Positions 36,207 through 48,345 of a stretch of 64,000 nucleotides of DNA are shown in pieces. Both the position numbers and the translations under genes were made by a program. Under the pieces are notes generated by a model. The model saw only the letters and a list, made by a program, of their open reading frames with translations, was not told the DNA's origin and did not search any database. The number at the start of each line of letters is the position of its first letter. Position 1 is the stretch's first letter. Origin of the DNA: Adiantum capillus-veneris (lineage: Eukaryota; Streptophyta; Polypodiopsida; Polypodiales; Pteridaceae); contig CM043955.1 of the NCBI GenBank assembly GCA_014529385.2, positions 142,586,140 to 142,650,139 on the forward strand, written 5' to 3'.

Positions 36207-37500
36207 CCATTCACCTTGAAGGATGGTTATCTTCCAAACGGCAATAGGCTATGTGTTACTCACCCATACAACAAGAAAGTCATGTATGAATCCCATACTT
36301 CTCCTTATGTGGGGCAAAGATGGAATCCATAATCTACTCTTCAAGGAGTAGAAATGTATTTCTGTTGGTCTACCATGAAAAGTAAACATACAAGAGTATG
36401 TTCCAAAATGCGTGGTATACCAAAAGTTGAAATTTGATGGAGGGAAGCAACTTGGATTGTTTGAGTCTCAACAGGCTTAACAAGAAAACACACTCTATGC
36501 CTGTCAAAAGGACTATTAAGGCACATCAAATGGCAACCCTCTTCAGATCTCAAATTTTCAAGCATCATGGCTTTCCAACATCCATATTGTCGGACAAAGA
36601 TCCTAGAATGACTAGGAAGTTCTAGAAGGGTCTCTTTGAGAATCTAGGAAGTAGATTAAATTTCTCTTTCGGCCTATCATCCACAAACGGATGACCAAAG
36701 TGAAATAACTAATCTAACAATTCTTGATATACTAAAAGTCTATGTCATGGAAGTAGATCAATGTTCTGAATGATAGAAGTACGTACCTCTTATAGAGCAT
36801 GCGTACAATGATATATTGTACATGCTTCTATGGGGAAAGTACCTTTTGAGGTTAAAGAAGGAAGATCCAAAAGTCCCTTACTACTTAAAGTACATGGGAA
36901 GATCTTTGCTATTGACGAATATAGCTAAGACCTACAAGAATATTTTTCAAAGATTAGGGGGTTATATCCATCTCACAGGAAAGGCAAAAAGGGTTGCTAC
37001 TGATAAGCACAAAAGAGCCTTAGCCTTTAAGGAAAATGATTAGGTCTTTCTAAGTTTCTCAAGGCTCATCTGAGGCATACTACGGGCAAGAGTCGTATGG
37101 ACCACCAAGAATATGATGTTAAACTAGCAAAGAGATATTATGGTCCTTTTTAAATTCTTAAGCTAATCAATGAGATGGATTATTAATTAAAGTTGCCCAA
37201 ACATTGGCTCATGAACCATGTTTTCCAGAGCATACGCAAGCCTTACAAAGGAGCACCATCAAAAGAAGCAATACTTGTCATAGACCCTCCAAAAATCAAA
37301 GATCAAGAAGAAGTACTTCAACCTGAGTCCATCCTATGACATAAAGACAAGGTATTAACAAACGGTAAGATTATCTGACGATATCTTATTAAGTTTAAGA
37401 ATTATTCTTTTAAAGATGCTAGATGGATGCAAAAAAAAACTAGCTTAAGGATAATATGAACCTTGTCAATGCTTACAATGTTGCACTAGAGTAAGCATAC
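36207..37500 (+). pseudogene. Gypsy 2 integrase remnant and chromodomain-like end
   Basis: Only fragments are legible: NGNRLCVTHPYNKKVMYESH, SAYHPQTDDQSEITN (the region of the catalytic Glu), then LVIDPPKIKDQEEVLQPESI and RYLIKFKNYSFKDARWMQ. The last matches the Y-L-(V/I)-K-(W/F)-K-x-Y...A-W core of the chromodomain that chromoviruses use to target chromatin. The conserved tryptophan after the lysine is Phe here. At least ten stops. Confidence 0.75.
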
Positions 37501-37835
37501 GAAAATGCATTTTAAATGAAAAATGTTTTGTCTTATAACACTAGTTCTCTTTTTTGTTGTGCACAAATTTAAGAAGTATGCATGCTTAAAATCATGTTTG
37601 TGGTGACGACGTCTCCCAAACACCAAGTAGAACTTGTCACTCTACTTTGGAAGTATGATATGGACTAAAGAGCATACATGCTTGTGGCAGCTACGTCTCC
37701 CAAGTACCAAATGGATTAGTCATCCATCTTGGAATGATGTCGAAGGGTAAAAAGGGATCCTCTACTCGCTGAGTAACATGGACTAATGACTAGGATTTAT
37801 CTTCTCTACCTCATAGTCAAGGACGATTATGATGT

Positions 37836-37849
37836 CAAGAGAGAGGTAA
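37836..37849 (+). other. Gypsy 2 polypurine tract
   Basis: AAGAGAGAGGTAA directly before the 3' LTR start TGTCATAAAAT. Confidence 0.7.
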
Positions 37850-38781
37850 TGTCATAAAATATAATATCTAACTTTACCAAATGATTTTCTCATATTAAAT
37901 TGATCATTTAATGTGGGAGAATAAACGGGAATAAGAGCTAGAATAGAGACATGTGCTTCTAGACCTATCTCAACACGGGACCAAAAGAAGAGATGGTTGC
38001 ATCTCAATAGGGGTCCAAAAGGAGATGGCCTATCAAAGAGCAATGTGCAATAAGTGCTTCTAAACTTACCTTAGCAGGGGACCAAGAGGAGAGATGGCTA
38101 CATCTCAATAAGGTCCAAAAGGAGATAGTCTATCAAAGAGCAATGTGCATCTAATGGACCTTAAAAGCTTAGGGTTGACTTCATTAAAGAATTCCAATGG
38201 TTAGTGTCAAAAGTCATTGACCTTAGGCAAGCTAGGGCTGAGCGTGAGGTGGGAGCCCGGCTTAATCTTTAGGTGCTTGTCGTGCTTGATGACTAAGGTG
38301 CTTGAGGTGCTTGTCATGCTTGATGACTAAGGTACTTGAGGTGTTTGTCATACTTAGTGGGGGGTAAGGTGCTTGAGTAAAAAAGAGACCCTACAAACTT
38401 AATGCGGAAGGTACTTGAGAAGCTTCCTATACATGGGGGATAAGGTGCTTGAGTCAAAAAGAGACCCTACAAACTTAATGAGGAAGGTGATTGAGCAGCT
38501 TCCCATACATGGGGGGTAAGGTGCTTGAGTCAAAAAGAGACCCTACAAACATAATGAGGAAGGTGCTTGAGAAGCTTCCTATGCATGAAAGTCCCAAAGT
38601 TAGGGGAATCTTTGACTTAACTTTCCACTCACCCAAAGGGCATCCCTTTTTCAAAGGGCACATGCGACACATGTCAGACTCTCCCTATGCTTAACCACAT
38701 GGTGTGCTTGAATGCTATTGGTTGGGCTAAAGAGGGGTCCAATGAGCTTCTAGCTCCATCCAACAAATATCTAGATATTTT

Positions 38782-38832
<51 letters not shown>

Positions 38833-38972
38833 AGGGGTAAGGAGGCAAAGACTACCCATGTACTTGAATGCATGCTGCATGTGATTGGCGAGGGGGGAGA
38901 GGGGTCCAATGAGCTTGAAACATGTGTAAAAGCTACAACTCGCCCCAAGCAAGCAAGGGGGGTGCTGGGGGG

Positions 38973-39058
<86 letters not shown>

Positions 39059-39716
39059 ATTTGTGGATTCATTCACAACTTAATAAAAGTTGAGGAACTC
39101 CACCTCCTTCTCCAAGCTTGTGAGATGAAAATCCAACTAAGAGCCATGCTTCAATGCTTAAGCTTACCATCTTCTCCATCTTCATTACTATGCTATTATG
39201 TATGGTAGCAAGAAGAGTGATGATAAGTGAGTAACTATTTATTTCTCCTATGGAATGTTTCTTCTTCCTCTTCCCTACCCTCATTCCCCGCTAGCTCTCT
39301 CCACCTTCGAAGGCATTTGAGGCCTTGGGACAGAGTCTTGGGATAGTTAATGCTTTCTACACAGTTTATGTTATGTTTGTGATGCATGAAGCTTTCCATC
39401 TTCATTGCATCACCTAGGTCACAAGGAACACAAAGATTGTATTATACCAAGTCTCTCTTGATGGGAGAAATTATAATACAAATGCCTATTGGAGGGTGGA
39501 CTGGCTCCGTATGATTCCAGTCCTCAAATATTATCATGTTCTCTTAACTCTCTCTCTTGCAAAAGTATTGTTCATGCCAAGTTAACTAAGTACCATATTT
39601 ACGTTGCCTCTATCAATTAAATTCACCCGCTATGCTCACAAAGTAGTCTCATAAAAGTGCTTCACCTATTTTCCTAATTCCGCTACTCTCAAAGTTCATA
39701 GGCCATTCGCATTACA
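37850..39716 (+). repeat. Gypsy 2 3' LTR
   Basis: 1867 bp, the same length as the 5' LTR by coincidence of compensating indels. Compared with the 5' copy it has lost 37 bp near 39124, has a longer (AC)n (38974-39056), and has gained a (CT)24 array at 38784-38831 where the 5' copy has only CAAGATCTCCCACTCTAAGG. Confidence 0.93.
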
Positions 39717-40990
39717 AAAAACATGCTTTACAAGTGCTTGAAGAGGCAGAAAAGAAGAAAACATATTAGATTTTTGTAAACACAGCAAGCTAGCAAAATT
39801 AAGATGCCCAAAATGTGCATGCCAAAGTTTTACATTTAAAACAACCGTTGAATCCAAAGCTACATTTGCGAAATTCTCCCAAATCTTGTCATAAAAAGTG
39901 AGCTTATATAGCCCACTACAAAAAATGCCAAATGCAACAATTTTATCACCAAAACTAAGATCATGAACTATATACATTTGTCATCCATAAATTTGACAAC
40001 AAGACCAAGTCTAGCAAGTGTAGATACAGACATAAAGTTCCTCTTCATCATAGGTACATAAAGTGCATCAACAAGTGTGAAGGAGCTGACATTCAACACA
40101 ATCTTTCCAATTCTATTGACCAGATAAGAGGCATTGCTGGCACAAGTATTCCCACGAGGGACATCCTCGAGAGAGGTAAACAAGTCACGATGAGAGGTAA
40201 TGTGATTTGTAGCACCACTTTAGACGTAACACACATGAAAATTTGTAGCAATTGATATACATGCATCATGGACAGAAGGATCATAAGTGCACTCTACAAT
40301 AAAAGCCCATTCTGCATTCATATTAGCATCACAATATACTTTCACAAAAGACTCTACAATAGATGCACTTGTAGTGGAGCCAACCTCTTTCTTCTTAGCC
40401 TCTTTTGCCTTTAATTTTGAAAACTGTTTGATCAAGTGATCATTGACTTTACAATAATGGCAACACATAAATTTTTTGCCATTTTCAACAGAATTTCCAT
40501 ATGAGGTGTTGCCATCAGAAGCATTGGAAACATGTGATTTGCCACTCGTCGAAGAACCATGAGAAGAGGCCACAGTACTATTACCGCTTTTTCTTTGAGC
40601 TACAATAAAGGCTTGTTCAACTGTAATTTGTTTAGCCCTATTTTTTCTTGAAAGTGACTCTTACAATAGCAATGTGCATAATGAATCAAACTTGACAACT
40701 TCAAGATTTCCTTGGGTCATAAGTCTCCAAGTACTAGCCAAAGTTTGATAAGAATCTGGAAAAGCATCAAGAACAGTCTGAATGAGGGAACTGTGAGAAT
40801 GACTTTGCTTGCGGAATCAAGTTGCTCATTAATATCTTTGATACCAGCAAGGAAAGTGTCCATTTCATCTTCCTTTTTGACTCCAGCTCTTTACGCCTCA
40901 ATGTAGCTTTAGCCTCATTTTGCGACTTGCATAAAGACCAACCAAAATATCCCGTCTGTTTTGCATATTTATTTGAACAAATGTGAGGAG
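39717..40990 (-). pseudogene. Copia gag, protease and pre-integrase domain
   Basis: Read on the minus strand: gag C-terminal part with a zinc knuckle CCHYCKVNDHLIKQF, in which the last Cys is replaced by Phe (about 40465-40430). The protease active site survives only as SGATNHITSHRDLF (about 40220-40180) with a stop codon at the catalytic Asp position. Then NRIGKIVLNVSSFTLVDALY and the pre-integrase HxxxH part LWHAHFGHLNFASLLCLQKS. It ends at the gypsy 2 target site. Confidence 0.8.
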
Positions 40991-41037
40991 TAGTAGTGCG
41001 CTTTAGAGATAGCGGCAATCAATGTATGTATACATAC

Positions 41038-41480
<443 letters not shown>

Positions 41481-41744
41481 GGGGAAGAGAGACATATTTA
41501 AAAATATAGTTTAAAAGGATGTCTGGTTTAACATTTACAATATGAGACTACCAACGTCCAATGTTTGAACCATCCGACAAATCATATAGTCACAATTGTG
41601 AGTTTGGCAAAAAAAAAAAAGCATTTACAATATGAGATGAAAATTTTGCATTAACTCATTTTTCGCATGCATAAGGGGCATTGCCTTAACTTGCCTCACT
41701 CTTTTTTCCTTGACTAAAATGAACTTTTTATGCACTCTTTTATA

Positions 41745-42232
41745 GGGTTGATGTGGAGTTGCAGCTCTATGGCTACACAGATACAGATTGGGCTGGTAGT
41801 ACATACAATCGCAAGTCTACTAGCGGATTCATGTTCTCACTTAGGAATGCTGCTATCACATGGAGCAGCAAGAAGCAACCTATGGTTGCTCTTGCAAGTA
41901 CAAAGGCAGAGTGCATGGGTGCTGCAGTGGCGGAATGTGAGGTAGAATGGTTGGGATTGCTACTTCACGACTTTGGAGTACAGGAACAAAGGACATTTTT
42001 CATCTATTGTGACAACCTTAGCAGCATACAACTGGCACAAAACCCAGCTTTTCATGCCAGCACAAAGCACACTGAGGTGCACTACCACTTCATCAGAGAG
42101 AGGGTCTTAGCAGGCACATCAACCTATAATACGTGGCGATGGATTTCACGAAGTTCCTTGGAGCGGCAAAGCTACGACGGTGTGTTGAGAAATGCTTGGC
42201 ATACAAGAGATGGCATTAAGCTTGAGGGGGAG
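41745..42232 (+). pseudogene. Copia RNase H C-terminal fragment, plus strand
   Basis: GYTDTDWAGSTYNRKSTSGF, ITWSSKKQPMVALASTKAEC and FIYCDNLSSIQLAQNP followed by KHTEVHYHFIRERV are the standard copia RNase H motifs; the Asp in TDTDWAG, the Glu in KAEC and the Asp in YCDN are kept. The frame is then lost after RVLAG. The strand is opposite to the neighbouring copia element, so this is a different insertion, truncated on its 5' side by the AT array. Confidence 0.88.
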
Positions 42233-42580
42233 TGTTGAGATGTCAAGCTCAACATGTATGACTCTAGGATGACTATCACCGATAATCATCATCACGGGTG
42301 TGCCTTGGTGCATACACATATCTTTGCCAATGATACTATAGCTAGACTACACTGAGTTGGTCTACCTACTGGAGTGATGACACACTTTCCTACACACCTC
42401 ACTCACTAGTGGTTCATACTAGACCATTGTACTAATTCCTTTTTATGTTGTATTTTCCATTATGTTTTGTAAACCTCTTATTTTGAGTTAGTGAAGAAAA
42501 CGAAGTACAGTCTTTTGCCTCCATCTTTGTGTGTGTGCACTTGCAAGAGCTCAAGCTCTCTCCTCCTCTATCTCTTGACA
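42221..42580 (+). repeat. Copia polypurine tract and 3' LTR
   Basis: The purine tract CTTGAGGGGGAG is followed by the LTR start TGTTGAGATGTC at 42233. AATTCCTTTTTATGTTG and GTGAAGAAAACGAAGTACAG resemble the promoter and R region of short copia LTRs. The end at CTCTTGACA (about 42580) is a guess, as no second LTR is present. Confidence 0.65.
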
Positions 42581-42664
42581 TATTTTACCCCCTTTGGCTT
42601 CTTGACTAAGGTCATTTTATTATTGTACCTATGGTTGTTGGGAGATGTCATTGTTGCACGGGTT

Positions 42665-42706
<42 letters not shown>

Positions 42707-43690
42707 ATAATTCAAAAGTTGAAAAAAGCCTCAATAGTGCAAGCCTGCAGAACGATATTGCTATTCATACTGTGTGTGTGTGTGTGTGTATGTGTGTGTA
42801 AACGGCAGTAGAGATGCTTCTCAGCATGCGTGTTATGTCATCGTATAAGCTTTAAAGGGGAGTAGGAAGCCTATTTGGTTGTGCTTGGTAGGGTTAGGAG
42901 ACCCACCAATTTCACCTCACCGCGCATATGAAGCTGACAAGGAAGTGGCGTGGGTAATTAGCTTGCACTAGTATTACATTTTAATTTATAAGGGTGTGTT
43001 CTTATGCAGGTATCCACCATTTCACACCTTAACCTTGAGGTATGTATATATACCTTTGTTAGGGTTTCCTTTGAAATATTATTATTTTGTTTACAAACAT
43101 AAGTTAGCATAATAAAGGATGGTTAAAGCCAACATATTACTACAGATTACTACAGATTGTGTTCGGTGCAAGTAAATCAGTTGCAAGATAGAGATAAAAA
43201 ACCATCAACTACTTGGAGAATCAATAGTGTGATTGAGTGATTTACTGAGCTATGGAGCAAAGGGGGTACATGGGGTGTATATAAAAAAATTGTAACTACA
43301 TGGGGTGTATATTAAAAAATGGAGACTACAAAGAGATTAAGCATTAATTCCAAAAGATTTCCTACACACTCGGCATGCATAGACCATAAGTGGGTGTCAA
43401 TATACTAGAGAGGGCCATTAAGAACTTTCAGAAACTAAGGTTTTGAGGATTACGAGCCATTCATTGGGAAGTATGCCAAACCCTTTCACTGCTATGTTGC
43501 ACCATGTGTCTCCTCACATCCCTGTAAATTATTAAAAGACACAACATAATGTACCATGTTAGTTGATAATGCATCAAAGTTTAGGCATAGTATGAAGGCC
43601 AATGGTGGTAAGGGTAGAGGTGTGTGTGTGTGGTGTCCATTCCTATGTGCGGCATTGTATAACTATGAAGAAGGCTTCATTAAACAATGA
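42581..43690. other. Noncoding interval with (TG)n tracts
   Basis: (GT)20 at 42665-42704, a shorter GT tract at 42771-42800 and another at 43618-43634. TGGGGTGTATAT(A/T)AAAAAAT is duplicated at about 43272 and 43301. No gene recognised. Confidence 0.6.
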
Positions 43691-43694
43691 CTAT

Positions 43695-43756
43695 TGTGTG
43701 TGTGTGTGTGCGCACGTGTGCGCGCGCACACACACACACACACATGTGCACGTACA
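43695..43756. repeat. Alternating purine-pyrimidine tract (TG)n-GCGC-(CA)n
   Basis: (TG)n, then GCGCACGTGTGCGCGCGC, then (AC)n and ATGTGCACGTAC: about 60 bp of almost perfect Pu-Py alternation that is also nearly self-complementary. Such DNA is prone to form Z-DNA or a cruciform under supercoiling. Confidence 0.85.
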
Positions 43757-44120
43757 AGAAAAAGGAGCTGATTTCTTGCTACTTTAAAAGGCCCTTCAAA
43801 ACCAAATGGTGGAGATTTTTGTGGACAAATACATGTCTAAAATAAATCGTAGAGTTAAAGGCAAACCTAAAGACCAATATATAACTAGCCACATGGACAT
43901 AAATAGAAAAACTTTAAAAATTGAAAAGCCAATGGCAAAATCCCTCTCTTAAAGTGAGCAAAGAGTATCTTGGCCACCCAAGAAAGAGAGTGGGTGACAA
44001 TCACCTCTCAAAAATAGCCACTTCCTCTCGAAGGTGCTTTGTTCCAAAGAAAAAGGCCACCGGAGCTTTTGAACCTGTCACCTAGGGGAGCCTAGGTCTG
44101 CAAGCAGACGTAAAAAAGCA

Positions 44121-44163
44121 CATGCGTGTGCGTGTGCGCGCGTGCACACACACACACACACAT
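44121..44163. repeat. Second alternating purine-pyrimidine tract
   Basis: CATGCGTGTGCGTGTGCGCG then CGTGCACACACACACACACA, the same architecture as at 43695-43756 but shorter. Confidence 0.85.
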
Positions 44164-44393
44164 AGATTGAACATTTGTTTTTTTTTTTTGTTTTTTTTCC
44201 CTTACATGCTTTTGATACTTGCACGTTTTTATTTTTTTTCCCTTGCAGGTTTTTGATCTCAGGTCAACCTTTTTCTTCAACTCTATCTATCCCTGTAATC
44301 TGTCAAGTTGGGTAAACTCTCTCGCTTTCTCTCTCACATGGCAGTTTTTTTACTCCACACTCTCCATCTTCAGTCGCGACGCACATGATACCA

Positions 44394-44396
<3 letters not shown>

Positions 44397-44457
<61 letters not shown>
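44397..44457. repeat. (CT)30 microsatellite
   Basis: Uninterrupted CT run. Confidence 0.95.
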
Positions 44458-44459
<2 letters not shown>

Positions 44460-44559
44460 CTCTTGGTAGCCTTCCTGACTCGACCTTAGGAAAAGAAAAA
44501 CAGAATAGAGATGATAGGGGTCCAATGGAAAAAGCATTATCTCTCTCGCTAAAAAAAAG

Positions 44560-45690
44560 AATGTAGATAAACTTAAAAATTGCATATTACTTGAAAAAAG
44601 TAGAACAAAAAAATTTGTAATGTAAAATTCGCATATTACTTCAAAAAGGTAGAACAAAAAAAAGAATATAGATAGAGATAAAATGAAAAATGAAAAAAGT
44701 GATTAAAATATAAAGTACTTGAAAAAAATAGAACAAAAAAATCAATTTGTAATAAAGAAAGTGAAATAAATATATAAGAAATTGAAAATTATATTTATAA
44801 AGTAAGAAAATATTTTGTAATTTCAAATTGCATATTACTTCAAAGAGATAGAAAAAAGAATATAGATAGAGGTAAAATTCAAAATTTTGTGATTAAAAAA
44901 TTGCATATTAATTCAAAAAGGTAGAACAAGAAAATAATATAAATAGAGGTAAAATTCGAAAGTACTTGAGCAAAAACATTAATTTGTAATAAAGAAAGAG
45001 TGAAATAAATACATTAAAAAATAATATTTATAAAGTGAGAACGATATAAGTATTAAAGAAAACCATAGAAAACTACATAGTACTTGAAAAAAGTAAAACA
45101 AAAAAATAGCTATGAAATAAATACATTAACAATGAAAAATTACATTCATAAGGTAAAAAAATAAATAGAAAAGTAAAGCCAAAAAATAGCTTGCAATAAA
45201 GGAAATTTTTTATTTATAAAGTAAAATGATAAAAATTAATTAAAAAGCAAAAGAAAAGAGTAACTAGAAAAGTAGAAAAAAAAAGTTTGTATTAAAGAAA
45301 AAATTGTATTTATAAAGTGAAATGACAAATAGTAATTAGAAATTAAGACATTACAAAGTAGACAATTATTTAGATAAATATTAAACAATTATCTTAAATA
45401 GAAAAAGTAGATAGATATTAAGTTTAAAAAAGTATATAAATATAATCTATATACTTTAAAAAAAAGGAAGACTTGCATCCCACATGAAAAAAAAGAGTAA
45501 AAGGGAGGAAAATAGTGAAATAGAAAATGGAACAAAAACAAAATTTTGAGTGAAAAAAAAGAAAGGACAAAAGAAATACATTACAAAATAAAATATGTAT
45601 GAAAAATAAGAATTAAAAAACTAGAATAAGAGAAAATATATTTGAGTAGATATTAGAGATTATATTTTCCAAGTAACTCATGTTCATATT
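44560..45690. repeat. A-rich degenerate tandem repeat block
   Basis: Words recur in a fixed order: GCATATTACTTCAAAAAGGT, AGAACAAAAAAAAGAATATA, GATAGAGGTAAAATTC, AAAGTACTTGA, AATTTGTAATAAAGAAAGTG, AAATAAATACATTAA. Clear copies start near 44580, 44628, 44827 and 44900, and the order decays towards 45650. Purines dominate the plus strand. No gene. Confidence 0.7.
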
Positions 45691-45701
45691 TCCTTGTAGT
45701 G

Positions 45702-46172
45702 ATGGATACCCCTTCTAATGGTTCTCAAATTGTCGCTATAGGAGGACACGATGTTCATGAAGTTATTATTCCTACACCTCCAGGTTGTAATAGTCTACGT
45801 GCTACAAATCAACTTGCTAGATCAAGAGGATATTGGGATGGTGACAGCTCTTCAAAGTGTTTGCAAATTAATGAAGGATTTTGTGAACGTAATGAAGCTA
45901 GCCAACATGAATCCAATAAATATTTATGCAAAATTTGGAAAGAAGCTCAACCACCTATGAGTAGAAGTGACCAAGAGACTTTATGGGAAGAGTTGATCTC
46001 AACAATGGGACGTTTGGAAGTCAATCAACATGAGTTCTATAAGTTTACTAAAACCGCTCGGTATGAAGTCATGAAGAAACTCTCTTTGTGCTTAAAAGAG
46101 AAAAAGGAGCAAGTTGAAGCCTTGAGAGAGAAAGTAACCAAATTAAGGAATGAAGTTCAGTCCTTGAAATAG
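45702..46172 (+). CDS. Unidentified protein with C-terminal coiled coil
   Basis: 156 residues from MDTPSNGSQIVAIGGHD to a stop at 46170-46172, uninterrupted. The ATG follows an acceptor-like TTTCCTTGTAG, so it may be an internal or first coding exon. The N-terminal half has no obvious domain. Residues from about 95 are helical with heptad-like spacing: TLWEELISTMGRLEVNQHEF and LCLKEKKEQVEALREKVTKL, typical of a coiled coil. Its neighbours are an A-rich repeat and a Helitron on the same strand, so it could be an accessory Helitron ORF or a captured exon. I do not recognise a family. Confidence 0.45.
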   Translation: MDTPSNGSQIVAIGGHDVHEVIIPTPPGCNSLRATNQLARSRGYWDGDSSSKCLQINEGFCERNEASQHESNKYLCKIWKEAQPPMSRSDQETLWEELISTMGRLEVNQHEFYKFTKTARYEVMKKLSLCLKEKKEQVEALREKVTKLRNEVQSLK

Positions 46173-46485
46173 TTGTCAATCGTTTGAATGCTATTGAGAA
46201 GAGGATTGGCCATATAGTTATATGGCGAGTGGTCCAAGTGCACCAAGTAATGCACCCAATATGTAAGCTCTTATTGATTGACGAGCTATAATACTTATAT
46301 GACGTTTTGGTGATGATGATGATGTCAAGAATGATTGATTTTCTTAAGAATGTATGATGATGTCAAGAATGATTGATTTTCTTAAGAATGTTTAAAATGT
46401 CTTATCTTCACATCAGTCCCTTTCTATACTATGAAGGATGAGAATAGAAATGTGTCATCAATATAATTTTTGACAGTTTGCATCA

Positions 46486-46689
<204 letters not shown>

Positions 46690-46929
46690 ATACCTATGTG
46701 CCAAAATATGATCACTAAAGAAAGACTTTATGATTTGAATAATCTACAACTTAAGGAAGTGATTTTCTAAGTAGGGCTTCATCATAGACAAAAAAATTTG
46801 GGTTATCGTTTGTAAAAACGCATGATCCTAGAGAGAGAGGAGAAGATCACACAATAGTGCAAAATGTGATTAGTAGTACAATATAAATATATATCGTAAT
46901 TAGTTCTATAATTTATCCTCTATTTTAAA

Positions 46930-48345
46930 CAAATGGTGTCTTTTGTACCACGTTTTTGACATCAAACCTGGGCACGGAGATGAAAGAAACATAGGGCATC
47001 ATGATATTTTATTACAATATCATGGAGGAGACCCTAAAAGAATTTCAACGTTGCATCACTCATATATGCCTTTACCATATGTTTTGTTGTTTCCAAGAGG
47101 AGAAGATGGTCGGCACCCGTACATACCTCGCCTCAATATCAATAATAACAATGCTAACTCTGATGATGATAACGATGGGAGTAGTGAAAGAAGGACATGC
47201 TTTATGAAACAAAAGCAATATTATATCTTTATGCTACAAGTAAGGCATGACACCACAGAGTGTCTTTTACGAGGGGGCAGATTATTGCAGCAATACATTG
47301 TTGATATTTACAGAACAATGGAGGAGTCTAGGCTGCTATGGTTGAGGAATCACCAAAGGGAATTTTGTGTGGAAGAGTATCAAGGCCTTGGAGACATGGT
47401 GACAGCTAGGGATGGGGTGGAAGGAGTGAGAGGCATTAATGTCATCTTACCTTTTTATTTTGTGGTTGGGCCCTGGAGTATGTATCAGCTCTATCAAGAT
47501 TCCATGGCAACTGTACACAAGTGAGGGAAGCCATTCCTATTCATAACTATCACATGCAGTCCACGCTGGAAAGAGATCGATGTTGCCTTATTGCCATGCA
47601 AACTGCTCCTGATCGTCCTAATTTGATAGCATGAGTCTTTTATCATAAGTTTAAAGACTTGATGCATTTGCTTATATAGGGTTCTATATTTGGAGATGTC
47701 ATTCGACTTGCCAGTGTGATAGACTCTTCCAAAAAGAGAACTTTCTCACGCTCACATTTTGTTAATACTTGCATCTGAGTACAAGCCAACAACTGATGTT
47801 TCACACTATGATAAAATGGTTTGTGTTTAGCTACCAGAGAAAGAAAATTTTCTTGATTTGCACAATGTTATTACCCGTTGTAACATTCACGGTCCTTGTG
47901 GTGTTTTGAATCAAAATGCAGCGGCTTCAAGGGAAGTGTAGATTCAAATATCCACACAAGTTTTGTGCATAAACTTGCATTGATGGTGATGGATATCCAA
48001 CATACATGCCGAGAGATGATGAAAATTATGTGCTATCAAAACAAATGAAGCTGGATAATCGATGGGTTGTGCCATATAGTCCACTTCTCTCATTGAGATA
48101 TAGAGTTCACATCAATGTTGAGATATGTTCAACTATCACAACCGTGAAATATCTTTACAAGTAAGTGTATAAGGGCCATGATAGAGCCACATTTTTGCTT
48201 CAAGCTAGTGAAGGTGTTCTTGATGAAATTAAAAGCTATCTAGAGACACGTTATGTATCGGCATCTCATGCAATTCGGAGGATATATGTCGATTAGCATA
48301 AACATCTGATGGAAAATTTTGAGGTGATAAGGTATAATCGAATAC
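46930..48345 (+). pseudogene. Helitron N-terminal (Helitron_like_N) region, decayed
   Basis: HHDILLQYHGGDPKRISTLH, PLPYVLLFPRGEDG, EFCVEEYQGLGDMV and YFVVGPWSMYQLYQDSMATV match in order the N-terminal domain of plant Helitron Rep-helicases, which precedes and overlaps the HUH endonuclease. Further fragments out of frame are TAPDRPNLIA, HGPCGVLNQNAA and IKSYLETRYVSASHAIRRIY. The HUH metal-binding histidines are not recoverable (only a SRSHF remnant), and no helicase domain is visible. The reading is broken by many stops after 47524. No Helitron ends (TC...CTRR with hairpin) identified. Confidence 0.8.

Larger units (their letters stand above)
30697..39716 (+). mobile_element. Ty3/gypsy retrotransposon 2, chromovirus type, inserted in the copia element
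   Basis: LTRs 30697-32563 and 37850-39716 both begin TGTCATAAAATATAATATC and end GCATTACA. The 5-bp target duplication is AAAAA at 30692-30696 and 39717-39721. A tRNA-iMet primer site follows the 5' LTR and a polypurine tract precedes the 3' LTR. Internal genes are gag, protease, a deleted RT, RNase H, integrase remnants and a chromodomain-like end. The catalytic RT segment is missing and stops are common, so it cannot move itself. Confidence 0.93.
29600..40990 (-). mobile_element. Ty1/copia retrotransposon, minus strand, interrupted and truncated
   Basis: Read right to left: gag (about 40990-40220), protease (about 40220-40195), pre-integrase domain (39970-39717), a 9-kb insertion of gypsy 2, the rest of the pre-integrase domain and integrase (30690-30340), then the start of the RT (about 30000-29600). 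The coding frame rejoins exactly across the insertion once one AAAAA copy is removed. The RT catalytic part, RNase H and both LTRs are missing. The order gag-protease-integrase-RT identifies copia. Confidence 0.85.
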
